DNA of 64,000 nucleotides from Pseudomonas viridiflava (GTDB taxonomy: Bacteria > Pseudomonadota > Gammaproteobacteria > Pseudomonadales > Pseudomonadaceae): contig NZ_UPSE01000601.1 in NCBI RefSeq assembly GCF_900573885.1, positions 1 to 64,000 on the forward strand, written 5' to 3'. Both the position numbers and the translations under genes were made by a program. Under the pieces are notes generated by a model that was not told where the DNA came from, did not search any database, and saw only the letters and a list, made by a program, of their open reading frames with translations. Positions 58,022 to 64,000 of this stretch are shown here, one piece after another; position 1 is the first letter of the stretch, and every line of letters begins with the position of its first letter.

Positions 58022-58050
58022 TGGGCTTCGCGATGCTCAACCCATCCTAC
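58022..58050 (-). repeat. Single GTAGG...GCGAAGCCCA repeat motif
   Basis: Read on the minus strand, GTAGGATGGGTTGAGC is followed by ATCGCGAAGCCCA, matching the ends of the 53311-53486 element. It lies between the convergent blc and DUF2141 genes, with short GGAGCCC/GGGCTCC and GAACC/GGTTC hairpins nearby. Confidence 0.6.
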
Positions 58051-58068
58051 GCCTCTCCTGTCACCCCG

Positions 58069-58515
58069 TTATTGCTTGGGCTCTTTCGCCTTTAGCTGGA
58101 TCTGCACCTGCGTGTCCCCAGCCCCATGCTCAAACCCGCACTTGAGCGGCGTTGGCTTTCCCAGCAGTAACGAGGGGTTGCTGGAAAAGCCGACCGGTTC
58201 CAGGGGAATGCCGCGTGGGCTGAGGTCCAGCTGGCCATTGCCGTTGGTGTCCTGAAACACCTGAAGCGCGTAACGCCCCGGCGGCAAATTGCGCAGCCGC
58301 ACGCTGTGCTCGCGGCTGTGGACTTCGCGCAGCACCGTCTGCGGCCATTCTTTTTGATCGGCGAATACTAGAGCGATACCCAGTTCGCCCTCGGCCTTAA
58401 CGCCGTCGATGATGACCACAATGTCGCCAGCCAAGGCTTTTGCCCCGACGAGTAACAGGAACAAGCCGGCAGTTCTGGCGAGCGTGGCTACGGGCGTATG
58501 AATTCTCTGTGGCAT
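58069..58515 (-). CDS. DUF2141 exported protein
   Basis: A 148-residue protein with signal peptide (cleavage near AKALA, about residue 29) and a beta-sandwich DUF2141 domain. The domain has the motif LPPGRYALQVFQDTNGNGQL, with a calcium-binding-like DTNGNGQLD loop. The start at 58515 has CGGAA five bases upstream. An earlier ATG (58536) lies before that site and is less likely. It is divergent from the darA-like gene, with only 35 bases between them. Function is unknown. Confidence 0.82.
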   Translation of the reverse strand: MPQRIHTPVATLARTAGLFLLLVGAKALAGDIVVIIDGVKAEGELGIALVFADQKEWPQTVLREVHSREHSVRLRNLPPGRYALQVFQDTNGNGQLDLSPRGIPLEPVGFSSNPSLLLGKPTPLKCGFEHGAGDTQVQIQLKAKEPKQ

Positions 58516-58550
58516 AATTCCGACACTTTGTTGCAAGGATTGCGCGCGCT

Positions 58551-59468
58551 ATGCGTCAGGTGTTGGTGGTTCACTATTCGCAAACAGGGCAGTTAAGCCG
58601 GCTGGTCAATGCCGTGTGCAAACCGCTAATGCAGCGCGACGACGTTCAGGTGGACTTTCTGGCCATCGAGCCGGCGCAACCTTACCCGTTTCCCTGGCCC
58701 TTTCTCAGCTTTTTCCGAATATTCCCGGAAACCGTGCTGATGCGCGCCCAGCCCTTAAAACCACTGACCGTCGACGCCGCAAAACGTTACGACTTAGTCA
58801 TCCTCGCCTATCAGGTGTGGTTCCTCACGCCTTCGCTGCCCATCACCAGTTTTCTCGCCACGCCGCAAGCGGCGCAGTTGCTGCGCGACACGCCGGTGGT
58901 CACGGTAATTGGCTGCCGCAACATGTGGCTGATGGCGCAGGAAAAACTCAAAGCGCGGCTGAATGAACTGGGCGCACGCCTGCTCGACAACGTGGCACTC
59001 ACCGACGCCTGCGGCACCGCCGCCAGCTTTCTGTCGACGCCGTTGTGGATGTTCACCGGGCGGCAGAAGCCGTACAGCTGGGTGCCGCGCGCCGGTATTG
59101 ATGACGCAGAAATCGCCGCCTCCAGCCGCTTCGGCGAGGCGATTGCCCGTCGCTTGACCGCTGATGACCAGCCCCTGCGCGAACCGATGCTGCAAGGCCT
59201 GGGCGCGGTGCGCGTGGATGAAAAACTGATCGGCAGCGAAACCGTGGGCAACCGCAGCTTCCAACTGTGGAGCCGCCTGCTCGCCGCCATCGGCCCGCAG
59301 CAAAGCCTGCGTCGCGGCCTGGGCCTGCTGGTGTACGTGGTGTTTTTGCTGTGCCTGATCGTGACCGTGGTGCCCTTGGGCGCCGTGCTGAAAAAACTCC
59401 TGGCGCCGGTATTCAAAGCCCGCACCCAACGACAGAAAGCTTATTTTGCCGGCCCATCCGGTGAGTGA
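58551..59468 (+). CDS. darA: DarA-like protein (dialkylresorcinol-type aromatase)
   Basis: A 305-residue protein with an N-terminal flavodoxin-like fold: VLVVHYSQTGQLSRLV is the flavin phosphate loop. A C-terminal hydrophobic helix (about residues 264-292) probably holds it at the membrane. This is the layout of DarA, which in dialkylresorcinol synthesis oxidises the cyclohexanedione made by DarB to the resorcinol. The DarB-like gene follows 63 bases later. The exact ring product is inferred. The ribosome site AAGGA is about 10 bases upstream. Confidence 0.78.
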   Translation: MRQVLVVHYSQTGQLSRLVNAVCKPLMQRDDVQVDFLAIEPAQPYPFPWPFLSFFRIFPETVLMRAQPLKPLTVDAAKRYDLVILAYQVWFLTPSLPITSFLATPQAAQLLRDTPVVTVIGCRNMWLMAQEKLKARLNELGARLLDNVALTDACGTAASFLSTPLWMFTGRQKPYSWVPRAGIDDAEIAASSRFGEAIARRLTADDQPLREPMLQGLGAVRVDEKLIGSETVGNRSFQLWSRLLAAIGPQQSLRRGLGLLVYVVFLLCLIVTVVPLGAVLKKLLAPVFKARTQRQKAYFAGPSGE

Positions 59469-59531
59469 AGAGCGCAAGGCCGGTGGCTGTAGCACCGTGC
59501 CGCGCGCCCTGAAGTGACTCGAGGACGTCCC

Positions 59532-60689
59532 GTGGTTCAACCCGTATTCATCAACCGCATCAGCGCCTGTTTGCCCCATGACGCTGTCGACAACGACAGC
59601 ATGGAAGCGCGCCTGGGCATGGTCGGCCCGCGTCCGTCGCGCGCGCGCAAACTGGTGCTGCGCAGCAACGGCATTCAGCAGCGCCACTACGTGATCGACC
59701 CCGCCACCGGCGAGCCGAGCATGACCAACGCCCAGGTCAGCGCCGCCGCCATTCGCGGCCTGGCCGGCAACGGCTTTGAACTCGATCAGCTCGATTGTCT
59801 GGTGGCCAGCAGTTCATCACCGGATCAGGTGATGCCCAATCACGCCGTGATGGTGCATGGCGAGCTCGGCAATCCGCCGTGTGAAGTGGTGTCCACCGCT
59901 GGTATCTGCCTGTGCGGCATGACCGCCCTGAAATATGCCTGGCTGAGCGTCGCCAGCGGCGAAAGCCGCAACGCGGTGGCCTGTGGCTCGGAAGTGGCCT
60001 CGGTATTGATGCAGGCGAAGAACTTCAATGCCGAATACGAGAGCCGGGTTGAAGAGCTGGAAAGCCACCCGGAAATCGCCTTTGAAAAAGACTTTCTGCG
60101 CTGGATGCTTTCCGATGGCGCCGGCGCCGTGCTGGTGCAGCCTCAGCCCAACGCCAAAGGCCTGAGCCTGCGCATCGATTGGCTGGATATCTACTCGTTC
60201 GCCGACCAGATGCCGGCCTGCATGTACGCCGGCGCCGATATGGAGGACGGCCAGCTCAAAGGCTGGAGTCGCTACGACGCCGACGAGCGCGGCCGTCACT
60301 CGGTGATGGCGATCAAGCAGAACGTCAAACTGCTCAACGACAACATCGTCAAATACACCGTCGAGCACGCGCTGCAGCGAATCATGTCCAAACGCGCCCT
60401 GCATGCCGACGACATCGACCTGTTTCTTCCGCACTATTCCTCAGCGTTTTTTCGCGACCGCCTGGCTGTCGGCCTGGCGAATGCCGACCTGCCGATTCCC
60501 CAGGAGCGTTGGTTCACCAACCTGACCACCAAGGGCAATACCGGTGCGGCGTCGATATTCATCATGCTCGAAGAACTCTTTAACGGCGGTCGCCTGCACA
60601 GTGGCCAGCGCTTGCTCTGCTACGTGCCGGAAAGCGGGCGTTTCTCCAGTGCATTTATGCACCTGACGGTGGTTGGCGATGAAGCTTGA
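59532..60689 (+). CDS. darB: DarB-like ketosynthase/cyclase (KAS III fold)
   Basis: A 385-residue thiolase-fold enzyme. DarB enzymes condense a beta-ketoacyl thioester with a second acyl unit and cyclise the product. The catalytic triad is Cys126 (AGICLCGMTAL), His301 (LPHYSS) and Asn336 (TTKGNTGAAS), the FabH pattern. The GTG start at 59532 has GAGG about 8 bases upstream. The frame is open to 59514, but that part precedes the ribosome site. The stop overlaps the next gene by 11 bases. Confidence 0.82.
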   Translation: MVQPVFINRISACLPHDAVDNDSMEARLGMVGPRPSRARKLVLRSNGIQQRHYVIDPATGEPSMTNAQVSAAAIRGLAGNGFELDQLDCLVASSSSPDQVMPNHAVMVHGELGNPPCEVVSTAGICLCGMTALKYAWLSVASGESRNAVACGSEVASVLMQAKNFNAEYESRVEELESHPEIAFEKDFLRWMLSDGAGAVLVQPQPNAKGLSLRIDWLDIYSFADQMPACMYAGADMEDGQLKGWSRYDADERGRHSVMAIKQNVKLLNDNIVKYTVEHALQRIMSKRALHADDIDLFLPHYSSAFFRDRLAVGLANADLPIPQERWFTNLTTKGNTGAASIFIMLEELFNGGRLHSGQRLLCYVPESGRFSSAFMHLTVVGDEA

Positions 60690-61122
60690 TGAAGTGCCGC
60701 AAGACCACAGCTCCACCTACGGCGGCCACAGCAAGTTGGTCTACGCCGTGGATGCCGACGGCCATTACCAAGGCTTGCAGAGCGATGGCTGGGAGCCCGA
60801 AGCCTTCGCCACGCAATTGGCCGTGGAAGAACTGGAGGGCCTGGAAGCAGAGGCCCACGCCGGCTGGCAGCGCGGTGAATTGTCAGCCCTGAAGTTTCTG
60901 ATGTACCGCTACCGCCTCGATGAGCCGGCGCTCGCGCAGATTACCGGGCTGTGGCAATGGCGAATTCGCCGGCACTTTCGTCCGGCTGTTTACCAGCGGC
61001 TGTCACCCGCCATTCTGGCCCGTTACGCCGACGCGTTCGGTTTGCCGCTGGCCGACCTGACCCACTATCAGCACTCCAACAATCAGCACCCCAAGAATCA
61101 GCACACCAAGGACCCGGTATGA
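60679..61122 (+). CDS. Unknown protein with XRE-like helix-turn-helix
   Basis: A 147-residue protein I cannot assign to a named gene. The first 65 residues are acidic and of unknown fold. Residues about 75-128 look like a Cro/CI-type helix-turn-helix: ALAQITGLWQWRIRRHF then YADAFGLPLADL, as in the usual LA..tG...A..LG....L pattern. The end is His/Asn/Gln-rich (HYQHSNNQHPKNQH). It overlaps both neighbours (11 bases with darB, 4 bases with the BtrH-like gene). It is thus part of the operon and could regulate it, but DNA binding is not certain. Confidence 0.6.
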   Translation: MKLDEVPQDHSSTYGGHSKLVYAVDADGHYQGLQSDGWEPEAFATQLAVEELEGLEAEAHAGWQRGELSALKFLMYRYRLDEPALAQITGLWQWRIRRHFRPAVYQRLSPAILARYADAFGLPLADLTHYQHSNNQHPKNQHTKDPV

Positions 61123-62117
61123 GCAGCTTCCAACACCGCCAGAGCGCCCACTGTGAAAGCGGCGTAATGGCCAGCCTGCTCACCCATGCCGGCCTGCCCA
61201 TGAGCGAGCCGATGGCCTTTGGCCTGGCCTCGGGCCTGGCGTTCGCCTACCTGCCCATCGTCAAGCTCAGCGGCATGCCGCTGATTGCTTACCGGATGCC
61301 GCCCAAGTACCTGATCAAAACCTTGAGCAAACGCCTGGGCGCCACGCTGCACACGCAAACCTTCAGCAAGCCTGAACAGGGCCGCCTGGCGCTGGACGCT
61401 GCGCTGGACGGCGGCCGCCTCGCCGGTCTGCAAAGCTCGGTGTTCTGGCTGCCGTATTTTCCGCCGGAAATGCGCTTTCACTTCAACGCCCACAACCTGC
61501 TGGCCTACGGGCGCGAAGGCAACGAGTACCTGATCAGCGACCCGGTGTTCGAAGAGCCAGTACGCTGCGCCGCCGAAGACCTGCAAAAAGCCCGCTTCGC
61601 CAAAGGCGCGTTGGCCGCCAAAGGGCTGATGTATTGGCTGGACGACGTGCCGCTAGAGCAAGACTGGAACCGCCTGATTCGCCAGAGCGTGCTGTCTACC
61701 ACGCGAATTCTCGACGGCATGCCGCTGCCCTGGATCGGGGTGCGCGGCATTCAGCACCTGGCCAGCAAAGTCGAAAGGCTCGACCCGGGTCAGGTGAAAT
61801 ACAACCGCTTGTACCTCACCCACATCGTGCGCATGCAAGAAGAAATCGGCACCGGCGGCGCGGGCTTTCGCTTCATGTACGCAAGCTTTTTGCAGGAAGC
61901 GGGGGAGAAGCTGGGCGATGCCAGCTTGCAGGAAGCGTCGGTGCAACTGACCGCCATTGGCGACAACTGGCGGCAATTTGCTTCGGCTTGCGTGCGTGCG
62001 TGCCGGAGCAAAACCGAGGCACCGAATTTCGCCCCGATTGCGGATTCGTTGCGGGCGATTGCGGTGCAGGAAAGGGGGTTGATGAAAGAGTTGGGGGCGT
62101 GGGCTAAGCGTGAATAG
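61119..62117 (+). CDS. BtrH-like acyltransferase (BtrH N-terminal / DUF4872)
   Basis: A 332-residue protein. The first 150 residues fit the cysteine-protease-like BtrH N-terminal fold: Cys12 in HCESGVMASLL, His125 in FNAHNLLAYG, and Asp141 in YLISDP form a plausible Cys-His-Asp triad. BtrH moves an acyl group from a carrier protein onto butirosin, so an ACP-to-acceptor transfer is the likely role here. The C-terminal part is helical (DUF4872-like). The start at 61119 overlaps the previous stop by 4 bases (ATGA). An upstream in-frame extension lies inside the previous gene. Confidence 0.75.
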   Translation: MSSFQHRQSAHCESGVMASLLTHAGLPMSEPMAFGLASGLAFAYLPIVKLSGMPLIAYRMPPKYLIKTLSKRLGATLHTQTFSKPEQGRLALDAALDGGRLAGLQSSVFWLPYFPPEMRFHFNAHNLLAYGREGNEYLISDPVFEEPVRCAAEDLQKARFAKGALAAKGLMYWLDDVPLEQDWNRLIRQSVLSTTRILDGMPLPWIGVRGIQHLASKVERLDPGQVKYNRLYLTHIVRMQEEIGTGGAGFRFMYASFLQEAGEKLGDASLQEASVQLTAIGDNWRQFASACVRACRSKTEAPNFAPIADSLRAIAVQERGLMKELGAWAKRE

Positions 62118-62128
62118 GCGTCTGCCCT

Positions 62129-62235
62129 GGCCCTCTCCCCCGGCCCCTCTCCCGCGCGCGGGCGAGGGGTGACGTCTCCCGGCGAACTTCGATCAGCTCC
62201 CTCTCCCGCCTGCGGGAGAGGGTTGGGGAGAGGGC
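62129..62235. repeat. REP-like inverted repeat element, copy 2
   Basis: About 107 bases with the same blocks as copy 1. The left arm is GGCCCTCTCCCCC plus CCCCTCTCCCGC. The right arm is CTGCGGGAGAGGG plus TTGGGGAGAGGGC. About 30 unrelated bases lie between the arms. It fills the space between the convergent BtrH-like and chain-length-factor-like genes. Confidence 0.75.
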
Positions 62236-62241
62236 AGCGGC

Positions 62242-62808
62242 TTAAAGCGTTACGTTCAAATCCAGCCGCTCCACCGCAACCCCACGCACCAGCGCATCAA
62301 ACCCGCCAGCACCGGCCGCGCCAATTCCTTCCACTAGCACCCCCTGCACACAAAACCCCTCCTGCTCGTCCACCACAATCAACAGCGCCTGGCTAACCAC
62401 ACCGTCGGCCAGATCGGTGCGCGCCAGTCCGAGCAGTTGTGACCACACCCGCGGCCCGGCGCCGATAAACAGGTTGGGTCCGTCCAGCCCCAGTTGCTGC
62501 GCCACGTGAAAGCCGGCGGCGTTGCTCACGCTGTTGACGAACTCGAACGGTTTCGGCTGTTTGTGGTGGGCGCAGACCGCTTCCAGCAACGCGATCATGG
62601 TCGGACGCGCCGGGTGGCGGGAGGCGAGGTACAAGCCGCAGTCGCGGCGTACGTGTTGCTTGATCGCGGCGGCGGCCAGCAGGGCCTGGAAAATCAGGCG
62701 GTCGATACGCCGTGGCGGTGTGCTCAGCCATTGGCTCAGGGCGGCTTTCAGGTCTTTGTCGCTGGTGCCCGCCGAGCCGCGGATTTCACTGGCTGCAATC
62801 ACAGTCAT
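62242..62808 (-). CDS. Chain-length-factor-like ketosynthase homologue
   Basis: A 188-residue protein resembling the beta-ketoacyl synthase chain-length-factor family of aryl-polyene clusters. EFVNSVSNAAGFHVAQQLG corresponds to the active-site region, but Ser/Asn occupies the place of the catalytic Cys, so it should be inactive and pair with an active ketosynthase. It is shorter than a full ketosynthase and slightly short for this family. The start (62808) overlaps the ketosynthase stop by 4 bases. An upstream extension lies within that gene. Confidence 0.7.
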   Translation of the reverse strand: MTVIAASEIRGSAGTSDKDLKAALSQWLSTPPRRIDRLIFQALLAAAAIKQHVRRDCGLYLASRHPARPTMIALLEAVCAHHKQPKPFEFVNSVSNAAGFHVAQQLGLDGPNLFIGAGPRVWSQLLGLARTDLADGVVSQALLIVVDEQEGFCVQGVLVEGIGAAGAGGFDALVRGVAVERLDLNVTL

Positions 62809-63923
62809 TGCGGTTCTCCAGCGGCGCAGCATTGAAGGACCAGGGTGGCGTTGTTGCCGCCGAAGCCAAAGAAGTTAGTCAGCACAATCGCGTCTTGCGC
62901 CAGCTCAATCGGCTCGCCACTCAAAGGCAGGCTGGCCTCGTTGGCATAGTTCAGACCGGGCAGTTGGGCATGCTGCAGCGCATGCATCAGCAGCAGCGTT
63001 TCGCTTACGCCGCAGGCGCCCAGGGTGTGGCCGAGCCAGGGTTTGAGCACGCACAACGCCGGCATGTGTTCGCCGTACAGGCTGAGCATGCCGTTGCCTT
63101 CGGCGTGGTCGTTGGCCTGGGTGGCGGTGCCGTGCAGTTTCACCAGGGCCACCTCGCTGGCGCTGCGGTTGGCGCTGCGCAAGGCTTGCTGCATCACCCA
63201 GTCGATATGGCTGCCATCTTCGCGGGTGGTGGTCAGGCTGGTGGTGTCGCAGGCGCTGAAGCCGCCGAGCAGGCGAGCCAGCGGGGCATCGCCAGGTTGC
63301 AAAGCGAGGAGGGCGGCGGCGTAGGTTTCGCCGAGTACCAGGCCGTCTCGTTGCGGGTGAAACGGGCGGTAGTCGCCGCTCGGGCTGAGCAAATCGAGGG
63401 CGCCAAAACCTTGCATAGCCAGCGCGCTTGGGGTTTCGAAGGCAATCACTACCGTGCGGGAAAATTGCCCGCTCGCGAGCAACCGCGCGCCGTACAGCAG
63501 GCCATTGGCCGCGCTGGTGCAGGCGGTGTTGAGGGTAAAGGCGTCGGCAAAACCCCAGCGCTCGCGCAGTTGCTCGGCCACGCGATCCAGTGAAGTGGAG
63601 TTGTCCGGCAGGAAGTGGCCTTGGGCGCTGGCCTGCGCTTCGAGCTCGGTGATGTCGAGGCTGGTGCTGGCGACGATCAGCAGGCAATCGTCCAGCGCGC
63701 TATGGCCGTGGCCGAGGGTTTCGCTCAGCAACCGATCCATGCGCGCGTCGAAATCTTCGGCGCTGCCGGCTACGTGCAAGTAGGTGCGCGGTTGCTGCAA
63801 CTCATGCAGCAAAAACGCCTGGCCTTGCGGGTGCACGCCTTGGCTCAGGGCCTGGCTGGCGCTGGCCAAGTTGTCGCCGAGTGCGCAGTGCAGCGCACCG
63901 CGTTGCAGGTAAACAGGCGTCAC
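62805..63923 (-). CDS. Beta-ketoacyl-ACP synthase (FabB/F type)
   Basis: A 372-residue condensing enzyme. The catalytic residues are Cys135 (NTACTSAANG), His264 (KLHGTATQANDH) and His299 (KPWLGHTLGACG), and FFGFGGNNA is the C-terminal oxyanion/gate region. The start is GTG (63923), overlapping the upstream gene's stop by 4 bases (GTGA). Adjacent to the chain-length-factor-like gene, it should form the heterodimer used in aryl-polyene or polyunsaturated-chain synthesis. It is not the housekeeping FabF, judged by its neighbours. Confidence 0.85.
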   Translation of the reverse strand: MTPVYLQRGALHCALGDNLASASQALSQGVHPQGQAFLLHELQQPRTYLHVAGSAEDFDARMDRLLSETLGHGHSALDDCLLIVASTSLDITELEAQASAQGHFLPDNSTSLDRVAEQLRERWGFADAFTLNTACTSAANGLLYGARLLASGQFSRTVVIAFETPSALAMQGFGALDLLSPSGDYRPFHPQRDGLVLGETYAAALLALQPGDAPLARLLGGFSACDTTSLTTTREDGSHIDWVMQQALRSANRSASEVALVKLHGTATQANDHAEGNGMLSLYGEHMPALCVLKPWLGHTLGACGVSETLLLMHALQHAQLPGLNYANEASLPLSGEPIELAQDAIVLTNFFGFGGNNATLVLQCCAAGEPQ

Positions 63924-64000
63924 TGCGCTTGCCTGATGTAGGCGGCGATGGTGGCGATGGTGTTGAGAATGCGCCGGCCGTCTTTGGCCCCTTCAATGCG
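63920..64000 (-). CDS. C terminus of a cluster gene, possibly an acyl carrier protein
   Basis: Only the last 26 codons are in the window, ending NTIATIAAYIRQAQ. An amphipathic final helix with a TxxxxAAYI pattern resembles helix IV of acyl carrier proteins, which would fit the cluster. The segment is too short for certainty. Its stop overlaps the ketosynthase GTG. Confidence 0.4.
   Translation of the reverse strand, partial: RIEGAKDGRRILNTIATIAAYIRQAQ

Overview
The window is chromosomal DNA of a Pseudomonas of the fluorescens group. This rests on the gene order 5S rRNA - birA - coaX - SPOR gene - tRNA-Tyr/Gly/Thr - tuf - tRNA-Trp - secE - nusG, the 482-residue KatA-type catalase, the NtrB/NtrC/GlnA arrangement, the repeat families and the base composition. 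No phage, transposon, CRISPR array or plasmid gene is visible.

Bases 1-34800 are the core gene-expression locus: the tail of an rRNA operon, biotin ligase, type III pantothenate kinase, four tRNAs, two nearly identical EF-Tu genes, secE-nusG, the L11/L1/L10/L12-rpoBC block, the str operon (rpsL-rpsG-fusA-tuf), and the S10, spc and alpha ribosomal-protein operons ending with rpoA-rplQ. Two short genes, rpmD and rpmJ, complete the set. Hairpins and promoters divide the locus into transcription units. An 18-bp terminator with a promoter overlapping its distal arm splits the spc operon between rpsN and rpsH.

Bases 34800-47450 begin with katA. The bfr/uvrA/ssb genes I would expect next are absent. 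Instead a nitrogen-control and housekeeping block follows: trmL, a small membrane protein, ntrC-ntrB, two DUF4124 paralogs, a cupin lipoprotein, glnA, thiI and typA. Three sigma-54-type -24/-12 elements lie here: before glnA, before ntrB, and just downstream of ntrC. The third faces a short region ending in a terminator-like hairpin and is proposed to be a homologue of the nitrogen-regulated sRNA NrsZ. NtrC-type palindromes lie at enhancer distance from the first two.

Bases 47450-58070 are accessory housekeeping: a REP-like inverted repeat, a YkgJ cysteine-cluster protein, a DUF2339/DUF3999 envelope pair, a second repeat family, a 7TM-PAS-GGDEF diguanylate cyclase, fbp, DUF924, and two small lipoproteins (BamE/OmlA-like and Blc lipocalin).

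Bases 58070-64000 hold a DUF2141 protein and the start of a biosynthetic cluster of dialkylresorcinol/aryl-polyene type. DarA-like, DarB-like, HTH-containing and BtrH-like genes run on the plus strand. They converge, across a second REP-like element, on a minus-strand set of chain-length-factor-like protein, ketosynthase and probably an acyl carrier protein. The cluster continues past the right edge. It is the least ordinary part of the window.
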